Below, one piece after another: positions 10,847 through 21,930 of a stretch of 64,000 bases of DNA. Below the pieces are notes generated by a model. That model made no database searches. It saw only the letters and a list, made by a program, of their open reading frames with translations, and was not told where the DNA came from. The stretch's first letter is position 1. Each line of letters starts with the position of its first letter. Source of the stretch: Staphylotrichum longicolle (Eukaryota > Ascomycota > Sordariomycetes > Sordariales > Chaetomiaceae); the NCBI GenBank assembly GCA_019096155.1, contig JAHCVI010000001.1, forward strand, positions 1,674,001 to 1,738,000. The letters run 5' to 3'. The translations under genes were made by a program, and so were the position numbers.

Positions 10847-12807
10847 TCAAGCAGCCCCCAACGACCACGTGCGCGCCTTGTTCATCGTCTTCTTGCGCAT
10901 CGTCGCCATGATCTGCGCCTCCATCTTGTCGATGCCCACCTCGATGTCGGCGTCCTCCTCGGCGTAGCGCGCCTCGCGCCGCTTGTCCCACCACCGCCAG
11001 CAGATGACGATGACGAGGGTCAGCGGGACGGTGATGACGAAATAGATCCAGAGGAGCGGGGAGACGGGGGACCAGGCGCTGTTGCTGTTGCTGATGTTGC
11101 TGTTGCTGTTGCTGGTAGTTCCGCTGTTGTCGGGGTTGGGTGAGGAGGAGGAGGAGGAGTCGTTGCCGTCGGGGATAAAGTCGAAAAAGGCCATGCTGAA
11201 GATGGAGGCGAGATAGGTGGCTGGGAGGAAGATGGCGCCGAGGAGAGAGAGGATCTTCATCGAGGTGCTGTCGCGCTTGGCGGCGTGGGCGAGGCGGCGC
11301 TGCTCGCCGGCCATTTGCAGGCCGAGTTTGGATTCCTTTTGGGCGATGATGTTGTAGAGCTGTGAGGAGGGGTTAGTTTCTGTGAGGATGAAAGAAAACA
11401 GGAGAAAAGAAAGGGGGCTTGGCTTACGGCTGCCCGCTGAATCGCCAGCCTCTCTAGCGTAATGTGCGCATAATTCTCGGTCCCCTTCAGCTTGGCCTGG
11501 TAGAACTCGAGCCGGCCCCGGAAGTTCCGCTGTAGCTTGTCCACCTCGCCGCCGGCGCCGCCGTACGCCGGCTCGTCCCGCGCCCGCTCCCAGAAGCGGT
11601 CCAGCGCGCCGTGGAGGCCCCGGATGATCTCCTGGTACGCCTGCGGCCGCTTCCACAGCACCTGGGAGTGGCACTCGACGAGGTCCCGGTTGATCTGGTC
11701 GAGGTCGACGACGCCCTCGCCCGTGACGTACTTGCTCTCCTCCTCGAGCACGTCCTCGCGCATGCTGACGGCGTGCTCGAGGTTGCGCAGCCAGTCGCGC
11801 GCGGTGCGCTGCTTCACGTCGTTCTTGGGGGCCAGGTCGTGGCTGAGGATGATGATGGGCAGGAGCAAGGGGTGGAGGACCTGGGAGGCGCAGGCGCGCA
11901 GGTGCTTGATGCACCCGACCAGGTCGGAGGACGGGGTGCCCTTGGCGTAGCCCGTCGTGATGTTGGTGCGGAACGAGTGGGACAGCATCAGCTCCCAGCC
12001 GCGGGTCAGGCCGCGTTTGCGGACGTCGGACTTGCGGAAGATGATTTCTTTGGGGAGAGGTCAGCGGGCGAACATAGACAGAGAGTTTAGAAGTCAAGCT
12101 CTTACGTAGATGCGGGTCGTCGTCGTCTTGATCAAGGGCAGCCCAGAAAAAAGGCCCGACGACGCTGGTTCCCTCAATGGCGCGGAAGGGGAGGTGCAGG
12201 GTGCGCACCATGTTCTCATATTCAGCGTGAGTCAGGGATAGGTAGTTGGGCGTGAATGTCTCTGGGTGCTGTGCATTGAGTTGGAGGCTGCGAGTGTTGT
12301 CCGCGTGTCAGACAAGCTGCCCTCTGGTCCAGTCTTTGTCGGGCTTCATCCCATGACTTACATTAACCGTACACCACTGACCAGCCTGACCCCAGTGGGA
12401 AGCTTGGGGGGGGCGAACGCGCCCTGGAAATTGTTAAATCAACTCGGTCAAGTAATTGAGGAATCAAGAATATTGGAGACAGGGCCTTACTCGTCGATGT
12501 AGAAAGTTGCCAAACTCATCTGTCATCTCGTCAACGCGGAAGCGGTGCTCTTCTTCGGTGTTGTGCGAGGGATCCTAGACAAGATGTCAGTCAGTCAATC
12601 GCCCTGGCCTCTTTGACGGCCAGATGACAGCATCCCCCGTCTTCCAGGTCAACCTTGGCTCGGCCGCCTGCGCCGTCCTTCCCATCTTTTAAGAGCCAAG
12701 AAAAAACCGGGGCAGCTCACCGAGTAGTTGAAGATTTCGAGATAACTGGTTGCTTCCTGGACGCACTTGAAGTTGGCCACGTACGACCGGAACATATAGT
12801 CGTCCAT
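10847..12807 (-). CDS. CorA-like two-transmembrane protein without a GMN motif
   Basis: A fungal membrane protein related in outline to CorA-type divalent-cation transporters. I read five exons in phase: 12807-12721, 12574-12491, 12268-12106, 12047-11428 and 11359-10847, giving 488 residues. The soluble N-terminal part (about 1-330) is mostly helical and begins MDDYMFRSYVANFK; a longer N-terminus is possible. It is followed by TM1 in KILSLLGAIFLPATYLASIFSM (about 370-392), a Ser/Asn-rich loop, TM2 in YFVITVPLTLVIVICWRWW, and a short Lys/Arg-rich tail. In CorA the end of TM1 carries Gly-Met-Asn, which forms the pore entrance. Here the sequence reads FSMAFFDF with no GMN. So it may not conduct Mg2+. 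Function is unproven. Confidence 0.75.
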
Positions 12808-14346
12808 TTTGTCTCTTTCTTTCTCGTTGCACCTCCAGAAAATACAGAGACTTGACAGCAGCAGAAGGGTATCGTGCGTGCCACAAAGCAAAAAATGCCC
12901 AAAGACGCGCCCTTTGCAGATGCACCTGTCCCAGTCCTGCCACAATGTGTAAGTCTACGATTGGACACTCGAGGGTTCATACTTTGAGAGGAGCAACTCA
13001 CCTTCAGTCTGTTTCTCCTTTCCAAGACAAAGATCAGGTCAAAGAATGCAGTTCAAGTTCCAAACCCCCCACCCACTGAATGAAATCTCACAGCCTTGTC
13101 GGCGAGGTCTCCAACACACCAACCAACACCCTGGATTGCTCTCTGTCGGCCGACCGCCCGCCCAGCCACCTTCTGCAGGCCTCTGTCGATGCGACCGCCC
13201 CGAGACCAATCACATCTCGGCAGGTACTGCAAGGCCGCTGTACCGTGCAAACTCTGATCGAACTCTCACTCAATTCAAGGCCTTTTACACTAATTAGCAC
13301 GGTGTTTCTACGGTACACACTGTACCTCAAATACTCCGGTACCCATTTCTGCCCTGTTTCACACCAATTGAATTCCACCTCACATCCACACCCCGCCGCT
13401 GCTTCTTTCACCGCGGAGTCTCTCCCGGAACCAAAAAAGCGGTCCACCTAACACCCCATCGATGGAAGGTGTTGCACCAAACCGATCAGGGCGATGCGGC
13501 CGTCCAAGAAAGACAGGTCACCCGCATAGGTCCGGAGTAGAATTGGCGCACATTGTATTCCGTCTTTTGTTTCCTGCTGCAGTTCACGAGACAAGTTTCA
13601 AAGACCACACCTCCCATTTCATCTTTGCTTGAGAGCGCCAACTGGCATGTGATGAGCGAGTCTTGAGAGAGCGAGAGATGCTAAGCCGAAATAAGGTTTA
13701 GTTCCTTCACCTAACCTCCTAGCTCCGTACTGAGTACAAAGTAGTTCGTTAGCGCCCAGCCCCATGGGACAGCACTGAAGGTGCTTGGCGTACATCAGTG
13801 AGGTGTTTGACGAACGGGTTCTCTTCAAGGCCATGATCGGTAGTGAGCACTCAAGACGAGAGAACCGGATGAGACCGACGATAGGCCAAGTCAAACCAGG
13901 CTCTAATCAAGAAACCCCTCTTCATAGGAAAAGAAACAAAAAAAAGGTCAAGGTACGTTACCCAAAGAACCTATCTTATCCTACCACCCGACTGTCTGTC
14001 TGTGCTATCCTGTACAGCTGCCCAGAAACAATGCTCATCATCGGTTAGTTGGAATCTGTCCTTGTTATAGGTATTTTGAGTCATAGCCCCCATCCCCCCT
14101 TTGGTGGCCCGCGCCCCCCTCACAGCAAGGTGAATGTGTGTGTGTGTGCCCTCGTCGTTTTTTTGCCTTTTCGATTCCCCAAACCCCGTGAATGTGGATC
14201 CAACCCCCGTTTCCGTTTCCAAATCCATTTCATCATCACCTGTTTCGTCTCGTATCCAGGCGGGCTGTTGTGAGCTACGTTCGTAACTAGCAGCGAGGCG
14301 AAACGGGTCTTTGTGCTGTGCCCCTACCAGAAGCTCAGTCCTGTTC
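12808..14346. other. Gene-free stretch: upstream of CorA-like gene, downstream of PKA
   Basis: These 1.5 kb contain the 5' region of the CorA-like gene and the 3' UTR of the PKA gene, both on the minus strand. I see no conserved protein, tRNA or repeat. A GT run of about 12 bases lies near 14136-14148. Poly-A-like tracts occur near 13937-13945. Confidence 0.5.
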
Positions 14347-16072
14347 TTAAAAGTCCTTGAAGAGATACCCATATCTACGCGCACATGTCAGTTCAGTACC
14401 GTTAAGATGGAGAAGGTGAGTAGAAAGCAAAGACCAAAAAAAACGACGGAAAAAAAAAAAAAAAAAACTCACTCGTCGTGCCCCGTCTGGCCATACTGCT
14501 CCGTCTCCTCCGGATATCGGTCAAACTGGCTCGCGTCGCCGGCCCCGGCCCGCACGGGCGGCGAGTACGGCGCGTCAATGTCCTTGCGCGCCAGCCGGTC
14601 CCACGTCACCTCGGCGAACCACGGGTGGTTCTTGACGTCCTGGGAGCCCCCGTACAGGTTGCCCAGCCGCTTGGTCAGGTCGGCCGTGATGAGGCGCTCG
14701 AGCAGGTTCTGCGCGTCCGGGTTGACGTAGGCCGGGTACTTGACCTTGCCGCGCAGGATGTTCTCGTAGATCTTCATGGGCGAGCCGCTGTCCCAAAAGG
14801 GCGTGTAGCCGCACAGCATCTCGTAGATGAGGATGCCTAATGACCACCTGGGGAGAGAGCTGGTTAGTTGAAGGCGACAAAACAGAACATCGACCGGAGT
14901 TGAATCTCGGTTCCTTACCAGTCGACGGATTTGTTGTAGCCCTTGTTGGAGACAACCTCGGGCGCGAGATAGTCGGGCGTGCCGCAGAGCGTCCACGTCT
15001 TGTCCGGCACGCGCTTGGCGAAGCCAAAGTCGGTGATCTTGAGGTGGCCGTGCCGGTCGAGCAGCAGGTTCTCGGGCTTCAGGTCGCGATAGATGATGTT
15101 GCGCGAGTGCAGGTACTCGAGCGCCAGCGTGACCTCGGCGGCGTAGAACTTGGCCACCGGGTTGGGGAAGCGCCCGGACCGCCTCAGCAGCGAGAACAGC
15201 TCGCCGCCCTCGACAAAGTCCATGACCATGTACAGGTTCCTGGCGTCCTGGAAGGTGCCCCACAGCGTGATGAGGAACGGGTGCTTGACCTCGCCCAGCA
15301 TCTTGCGCTCGTCGTTGGTATGCTCGACCTGCTTCATCTTGACCACCTGCGCCTTCTTGAGCACCTTGACGGCATAGAACCGGTGGTTGTGGTTCGACTG
15401 CACCAGGTGCACCCGCCCGAAGCTGCCCGTCCCCAGCGTGCGCAGGAGCTCAAAGTCCGCCAGCGTGTATTTCCCCCGCGTCACCCGCGCATCGCCCTGC
15501 TGTGCTGCTGCCGTCTGCGTCTGCTGTGGCTGGGGCTGGTGGTGATGGTGGAGGTGATGGTGCTGTTGCTGTTGCTGTTGCTGCTGGAGCGGCTGCTGTT
15601 GGGGCTGCTGTTGAGGCATCGAGGCGGGTTGGTTTGACGTCGCCCCGCCATTGTTGGAGAGGAACTGGTTATACTGGCTTCCCCCCTCGTGTTGCGGGAG
15701 GTTGATAAGGTTCTGGATACGCGCTGCGTTCTGCGGGTCGGACCCGGGCGAGGGGGAAGGCTGGAGCCCCGGATACGGTGGCTGCTGCACCGGAAGCGTG
15801 TCCATTGGTTGCTGTTGCTGCTGCTGCTGCTGCTGCTGCTCAGCCGCCGCTTCGGCCGGCTTGGTGTGGTGAGTAGCAGTCGCCGAGGAGCGGTGGGTAT
15901 GGTGCGACCCGGCGCTCGAACGAGAGCCGCGGGGTACGGTGGTGGACTGGTGGTCGGAGCCGCTGTTCGCTGCTGTCGGTGTTACGGGGCTCGTCGGACT
16001 GCTTGGCGACGAAGGGCCCGGGTTGTTGCCGTCCCTCGTCCGTTTCCTCCTCAGGAAGCCGAGGGCGTGCAT
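14347..16072 (-). CDS. cAMP-dependent protein kinase catalytic subunit (PKA-C)
   Basis: The catalytic subunit of PKA, which phosphorylates targets when cAMP releases the regulatory subunit and controls growth, sensing and virulence in fungi. Three exons join in phase: 16072-14919, 14847-14473 and a final 28-nt exon 14374-14347, giving 518 residues. I chose the ATG at 16072 (MHALGFLRRKRTRDG), which matches fungal PKA N-termini; an in-frame upstream ATG at 16192 is less likely. The first 200 residues are disordered, with Gln runs and a His/Gln tract. The kinase domain starts at about 205 with LGTGSFGRV. It has AVKVLKK, IYRDLKPEN, DFGFAKR and the activation-loop site TWTLCGTPDYLAPE, where family members usually have GTPEY. 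The AGC tail ends FKDF, the hydrophobic FxxF motif that folds back on the kinase. The gene is intact. Confidence 0.95.
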
Positions 16073-17940
16073 CAAGCGCGCTTCCAACGAGACAGCCGAC
16101 CGGAACGCCCTGGGGGCAGGGTCTAATTGGGCAAGCGCACGGCCAAGAAGGGATGACCGATGAAGCGGTTGCGACGACGAGCTGCACGGCAATCAAGCGG
16201 GGGGCCAATGAGCCGATGCCCTTTGGTCGGGAGGGGCTCGATTCGGGGGGCGTGGGAGGTGACGCCGAGGGGTAGGTAAGGCGCTGACACGGCCTGGGAA
16301 CCGCGCGGGGCTCTGCCAACAGTGCCAAGTGGGCGCGATATCACCGAGACCCAGGGAATAATAGAGGAAGAAGAGGCCGCTGGCCGGTTAGGATGCTGCA
16401 GCGACGGCCGAGAGGACGAGAACGATGCGTCGGGAGCGGACGAGCGAGGGTTGCAACACGCAAACCTTGGAACAAGCTCCGCGAGCGGGCGGCGGAGGGG
16501 TCGCTTACAGCAGCGGCACAAAGAGAAAGAATGGCCCGAATGGACCAATGGACTGTGTTGCGTCGAAGGGCGACTGCAGGAAGATGGGGGAGAGGGAAGA
16601 AAGACGCCCTGGAATACTGAATATTCAGGACCTCTCAGGGGACTGACTGACTGCACGCTGCGGATTGCTTGCGCTCTCTGCTCCCTTGCAGCTCGATTCG
16701 ATCGCTTTTCGGGGCTACACTGCTACAGGGCAGGTTGGTGGAGGCGAGGTGTGAATGCAGTGAATGCAGTGAGTGCCTGCAGTCAGAGGGCACAGCCAGC
16801 TACTTACTGAGCAGCACAGGCTTTGTGGGCGGTGATACTAGGGCCGTTTTGGGAGCTGGTCAAGAAGGGATAAGAATGAGGTCAAGAACGGTGGATCGGA
16901 CTCCTGCAGAGGGAACTGCTCAAGTTTGCGTGACCAGAGGCGTGCGTCCGGGATGTGCTCAGATGGGCACGATGGGGAAGCTCCAAGACCCAGAGCGAGC
17001 ACCACTCAGTGGCACTCACTGGCAGAGCTGGCGGGGATCCCTGTGGAGCGGGTACCGGCCCATTGTCCCGCTTGCTTGGCAATTTGCTGTCGGGACTGTG
17101 GCCGGGGCCACTCAGCTCTCTTTGTCAACCTGTGTCCTGTGCACAACGAAGCAAAGGTAGTCGCTGCTTGCTATGTCTTGACGAGAGAAACCGAAACTGC
17201 GGCATTTCATGCCACGGTGCCAAAATGGTCGCCTTGAGGCTGCTGAGCGAGAGCTATCAAAAAACGTCCATTCGTGTTTCAATTGCGAGTCCGGGGTTTG
17301 AATGTTTGATGCTGAATGTTTGCGTCAGTGGCCAGGAGCCGATTCAAGAGGGGCATTTGTGGGGTAGGCTGTCCAACACGGGACAGGGATCAGCCCCTGA
17401 CCAGGAGCTGAGTGTTGCTGGCTTCGCATCGTCATCGACTGGCGATCCATTCAGCACCCGGGCCGCCTGGTGCGAGCCAGCAGCGGGGTAACGGGGACCC
17501 CCATCGATCGCTGGAACGCAGAGCAGGAGCGAGTCCACAGAGGGGGTCAATCAGAATGTCACTGGCAGCCTGGCTCGCCTGGGACTGGAGCTCGTGTGCA
17601 AAATGTGCTCAGCGGCCCTCATGCCCGGAGTGCAGCATCTCGAGACCGGGACCCCAAATCGCCGTGGGGTGCACCTGTGGCGCAAGCAGCAAAAGGGCTG
17701 TCGAATCTGACGTCCCTGGATCGACCGTCGTAAAGAAGCGAAAGCCGTACAGGAACACGCTAAACTCCGCCCAGGATTCCTAAAATGCGTTACTGATACA
17801 GAGTAAAAAAGAAAAGCTTCCATGAACATCAGCGGCGGACCGCATACAGAGAGTTGATGAATATGGTATCTTTTGTGTTTTCTGGCCGTGTTTAGTCGTC
17901 AAATTCCCCATTCTTCAAGCGCCCTCCAACCTCCCTTCTC
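16073..17940. promoter_or_regulatory. Long upstream region of the PKA gene
   Basis: Nearly 1.9 kb separates the PKA start from the stop codon of the lectin gene upstream on the same strand. It must hold the PKA promoter and a probably long 5' leader. Many short ORFs occur on both strands, none with conserved motifs. No tRNA or repeat seen. Confidence 0.45.
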
Positions 17941-19021
17941 TCAAAAGCGGTGGCTCCGCTGCTTGTTCGTCCTCCAGGCCGTGTATCCGACATAGCCGCC
18001 GCCGATGACCATGAAGAAGAAGATGACCTTGAAAAAGAACCACGTCCAGCTGCCGCCCTCCTTGGTTGCCGACTTCTTGCCTCTGCCGCTGCCGGGGGTG
18101 GGTTTGCCGGTGGGCTGGGAGGTGTACAGGTTCTTGGCGTTGATCGAGATGATGTCGTGGTTGTCGCTGAGCTCGCCCGTCTCGGCGCTGAAGCCGAGGT
18201 AGGCCACCTGGGGGATCGCGGGCGGCTCGTTGGTCTCAAAGCACAGCGTCCACTCGCCCTCGGACTTGTACTGCAGCTCCAGCTTGAGGTACTTGTCCTG
18301 GAAGTAGGTCAAGCGGAACTTTGTCGGGACGCTGGCCTGCCGGATGCCTCTAGCCGAGCAGCCGGCGAACTCGGTGTCCTTGCCGTCCGTGTCCTTGTCG
18401 TACGATGTCTTGCCGTCGCCCACCATGGCCATGACATAGGGGAAGACGACGCCGGGGCGGTTGTTCTTGTACGTGTCGAAGAAGATGCCGAGGCCCTCGA
18501 ACCGGTCGGCGCTGCCAAAGACGGGGCCAACCTTCCCGCGCTCTTTCGTGAGCCACATGGCGAAGCCGTCGCCATACAGCTGGTTCTTTCCGTGGATCTT
18601 GTACTCCACCTCAATCTCCCAGTTCGTAGCCGTCAATGGCACTCTGGAGAAGAGCCATCCGGTCTGTGATGGGTGGTCCGAGGTCAGACGGATATACCTG
18701 CAGTTGACCCCATGTTAGAGTGTTGTCCGGCGTCAGGGGTGCATAGGGTGTGCATGGGCAGATGGGGGGATTTACTGATCGGTGCGGATGATGGTGTCGC
18801 CCCCAAAGTCGTACCACCGACTTTGCATGTCCGAGTCCAGGTAGGGCTAGAGGTAAGTGTGTCAGTCCCAGACGCAATCCCAGAGACGAAGCGCAGCGGG
18901 GGCGCACCTGGACGAGAGTGTGTGTTCGTAGGCCTATGCTCTTAACATTGTCCTCCTCGGCCTGATTCGCGCCCCAAGCAAGAGTGGCCAGCCACAAGGC
19001 CGACAGCGTCGACTTCAACAT
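17941..19021 (-). CDS. L-type lectin cargo receptor, VIP36/ERGIC-53-like
   Basis: A type I membrane lectin of the early secretory pathway that binds high-mannose glycoproteins between ER and Golgi. Three exons join in phase: 19021-18908, 18846-18776 and 18697-17941, giving 313 residues. There is a signal peptide (MLKSTLSALWLATLAWG). The L-type lectin fold covers about residues 25-245, with GDGFAMWLT, the ligand/calcium loop GIFFDTYKNN, and SAETGELSDNHDI. Two Cys (in AGCSARG and TLCFET) are placed for the conserved disulfide. A Gly/Lys-rich linker is followed by a C-terminal TM segment (WTWFFFKVIFFFMVIGGGY) and a short cytosolic tail RTNKQRSHRF. Its last residues resemble the basic-aromatic ER-export tails of the family. 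The gene is intact. Confidence 0.93.
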
Positions 19022-19525
19022 TGCGCCCGAGGTTGGATGGATCGATCAATGCTCGCCAGAAGGTGTGTCGCGAAGGGAAAAGAAACCGGAAGGAAACGAT
19101 TCGTGTGTATCTGGTGGCCACAGCTGGGCTTACGAAAAAAACAAAAGAGGAAGGGAAATGAAATAAATATCGAACGAGCGCGCAAGGTGTGGCTATCGGG
19201 GTATGCTCAGCCGACAGGAGCTTTGTGGTGGTTCACAGTTGCAGCCTTTCTCCCAAGACCCTGACGGATTACCTTAGCTGGCCTTTTCAGACCAGCAGCG
19301 CTGGCCCGCTTGGCGATTGGATGCTCGCCTTGCTGAGCTACCCCTGTCTGCACCCGGCATTGACTCCACTCTCTCCACGTTTTGACCATTGCCCACCACC
19401 TCAGCCTCATCTCCAAAACCAAGCATGCGCCACAGCTTGGAACTTTTCCCATCCCCAATTGGCAACTCCAGCATCATCACTCAAAAACATCCAGATTCCC
19501 CGGCATCCCACAGCAACCCGCAACC
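19022..19525. promoter_or_regulatory. Shared promoter region of the lectin gene and TIM13
   Basis: Only 504 bases separate the divergent start codons, so both promoters overlap or abut here. A C-rich stretch (19348-19420) precedes the TIM13 start. No TATA box stands out. Confidence 0.5.
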
Positions 19526-19848
19526 ATGGACTCCGACTCAGTAAAGAAGGCCATCATTCGGCAGGCGCTGCAGTCGACCAACATGGCCAACGCGCGGACC
19601 CTGATCGAGGTCAGCTTTCTTCCTCTTTGATGGGCCTGAGGGTCGATGCTAACACCCACCACCAGAACATCAACGAGAAGTGCTTCGAACGCTGCGTCCC
19701 CAAGCCGGGCAGCTCCCTGTCGAGTGGCGAACAGACCTGCCTGACCCAGTGTATGGAGAAGTACATGGCAGCGTGGAACGAGGTCAACGCGACCTACATC
19801 CGGAGGATACAGCAGGAGATTGGCAACCAAACCATTTCCAACGCATAA
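19526..19848 (+). CDS. TIM13: Mitochondrial intermembrane-space chaperone Tim13
   Basis: A small Tim protein that works with Tim8 (a 70-kDa hexamer) to carry hydrophobic precursors across the intermembrane space to the TIM22 complex. Two exons, 19526-19609 and 19666-19848, join in phase across a 56-nt intron to give 88 residues. The twin CX3C motif is present (CFERC and CLTQC, about residues 33-37 and 52-56). Its four Cys form two disulfides through the Mia40 relay. The flanking helices and the block ARTLIENINEKCFERC fit Tim13 better than Tim8, Tim9 or Tim10. Length is normal. Confidence 0.93.
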
Positions 19849-20127
19849 ACGGAGACACAAGGGAAGGACTGTACAACACGTTGGGATGTGAATGGAAATC
19901 CAGGGGTGATTTCGACACAATTGGGTTGCATGTAGGATAGGCATGTGGGATAGACCGGGACAGGCAGGGTCCGTGTACACCGATAGGGGGCCACGTCGTA
20001 TGGGGGCGAGCGCATCTGCTTTGCACAAGAAGAATCAGATCATGAATAAACCAACAGCTACCATTGCTGTCCTAAAAATCCCGGGGTATCGCCAAACCAG
20101 CTCGTCTATAAAGCCGCCCGCGCCGCC

Positions 20128-21423
20128 TTATGGCGCCTCACTCTCCCCATTTTTCTTCGCCTCCTCAGCAGCCCGCTTTCTCGCCAAATACCTTTCCTTG
20201 GCGCTCGAGATATCGGCCTCCGTCTTGCGCGACTTACTCGCCAACTGCACCTTGGCCGTCTCCTCCTCCTCCTCCTGCCGCGACCGCTTGAGCGACTCCT
20301 CCAACTGCGCCTCGAGCATCCTGGTCTGGCGCTCGCGCATCGCCTGCTTCCCGCCCGCAGCATACACCCCTTTGCCCTGCGCGCCCGCACCCACCCGCGC
20401 AGCCGCAGCACGCGCCTGCTTCTCCCTCTCCTGCTGCACCTCAGCCTTCTTCTTCGCCCCCACATTCAACCCGCCCTTCAGCAGCTGCCTCTTATCGACC
20501 ACCTCCCCCCCCTCATTGACCAACACGTTGCCCCCCATCGCATTGATCTCCCTCGCCCGCTCAGCCGCGCTCTTCTTCTCCTCCTCCTCCTTCTCCACCC
20601 CCTGCTCTGCATTCGCAGAACCAACCCCACCACCACCACCACCAGCACTCTGCCCCGCCACCCCTTCCTCCGCGGCCTTGACCAGCGCCGCGTGCTCCCT
20701 CTCCCCCCTCTCCAGCACGCCCTTGTAAAACTCGGCCAGCCCCCGCCCCTTGTTCCGCCTCCGCTCCTCCTCCTCCCGCCGCTCCTCCTCGGCCTGCAGC
20801 CGCCGGTTCTCCTCCTGCTGCCGGCGGTACGCCTCGGTCACGAACTTCTCCTTGTCCGCGAACGCGTCCCCCTCGGCCGCCCGCTCGCGCTGCAGCCGCC
20901 GCTCCTCGGCGATCTGCCGGTCCCGCTCGCGGACGTCGGCCGCGTTGAGGAGCGCGTCGAAGTAGCGCGGCTTTTTTTCTGTCGCGGCGGCGTCTTTGGA
21001 GGAGGAGGAGGCGGCGGCTTTGGCGGCTTTGAAGGAGTCGTAGGCGGCGTCGTAGTCGTAGATGGAGGGGTCGGCGGCCGCGGCCGAGGCGGCGTGTTTG
21101 CGCGAGGTGAGGGCGCTCGAGAGGTCGGTGAACTGGTTTGGGGTGGTGGAGGAGGTGGTGGTGGTGGACGAGGAGGAAGGGGGTTGCTGTGGTGGGAGGG
21201 GTGATTTCTTGGTCGGCTTTTTCCTGCTTCCTCCTGAGGAATCGAGTGATTTGGATGGGGCGCTGCCGAATACGTTGAGTTCCGAGACCTGGGCGACGTT
21301 TGAGGTGGCCTCGTCTCCCGAGTCGTCGTCGCCTCCGCCGAAGGGCGCTGGTTTTCGGAGTGCTGGCGCCGGTTTGGCCGGGCCGGCCTTTTTGAGACCA
21401 AATGAGAAGGCTGGCTTGCTCAT
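20128..21423 (-). CDS. NSRP1-like protein (DUF2040), predicted splicing regulator
   Basis: A single-exon gene of 431 residues starting MSKPAFSFGLKK. The middle third is one long charged coiled coil (about 155-265) that begins with the family block YDAAYDSFK and KPRYFDALLNAA, then VRERDRQIAEERRLQRERAAEGDAF. This is the N-terminal DUF2040 domain of nuclear speckle splicing regulatory protein 1 (CCDC55), which in animals influences alternative splicing. The N-terminus carries a Gly/Asp patch and a Ser/Thr/Pro linker. The C-terminus is Lys/Arg/Glu-rich. The role in fungi is inferred from family membership only. The 3' end converges with TIM13 at 279 bases. Confidence 0.85.
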   Translation of the reverse strand: MSKPAFSFGLKKAGPAKPAPALRKPAPFGGGDDDSGDEATSNVAQVSELNVFGSAPSKSLDSSGGSRKKPTKKSPLPPQQPPSSSSTTTTSSTTPNQFTDLSSALTSRKHAASAAAADPSIYDYDAAYDSFKAAKAAASSSSKDAAATEKKPRYFDALLNAADVRERDRQIAEERRLQRERAAEGDAFADKEKFVTEAYRRQQEENRRLQAEEERREEEERRRNKGRGLAEFYKGVLERGEREHAALVKAAEEGVAGQSAGGGGGGVGSANAEQGVEKEEEEKKSAAERAREINAMGGNVLVNEGGEVVDKRQLLKGGLNVGAKKKAEVQQEREKQARAAAARVGAGAQGKGVYAAGGKQAMRERQTRMLEAQLEESLKRSRQEEEEETAKVQLASKSRKTEADISSAKERYLARKRAAEEAKKNGESEAP

Positions 21424-21930
21424 TGTGTATGTGACATTAACTTCTTTCAAAGAGGAACCGGGATGTATCAGGCAAGAATTGTTGATGTCGCAGTGCTTGG
21501 GAAGGTGTCGCAAGACCGCGAAATCAAGCGGGCCGTCTCACCAGCCACAGCTCTTATCGCACGATAAGCGCACCCGGCAGGCAACAGGGTCTTGGCAGCG
21601 TCGCCGTTCGAACCCTTGACATCCTGCAACTGAAGGTTAACTTAAGATCAACTTCACCGTTTGTAGCACGTGTCCCGCGGATAAAATGAACAGCATACCG
21701 CCATCTCAGATCTGAGATAGAACACTATCTAATGCTATCTTGGCTACCTGACTTCCGACCTCCTACTCCGTCCGCTCAAATGCTCAATCCGTCATGAACC
21801 TGCCCCTGGGAAACATCCCATGTGCCCTTCCGCACCCATCCCCATTCTCGCTACACTATGCCATGGACAACGCTCCAAAACGGAGACACCACAAGAAACC
21901 CAACCAACTCCCCTTACCTCTACCTCAACT
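21424..21930. other. Intergenic region, NSRP1-like start / PLC end
   Basis: These 507 bases lie between two minus-strand genes. They hold the promoter of the NSRP1-like gene and the 3' UTR of the PLC gene. A B-box-like GTTCGAACC at about 21606 has no matching A box or cloverleaf nearby. Confidence 0.45.

Noticed and set aside
14840..15637. Plus-strand ORF opposite the PKA kinase domain
   Set aside because: Antisense shadow; its Leu run is the complement of the Gln tract.
21600..21612. B-box-like GTTCGAACC suggesting a tRNA
   Set aside because: No A box, acceptor stem or anticodon arm at the right distance.
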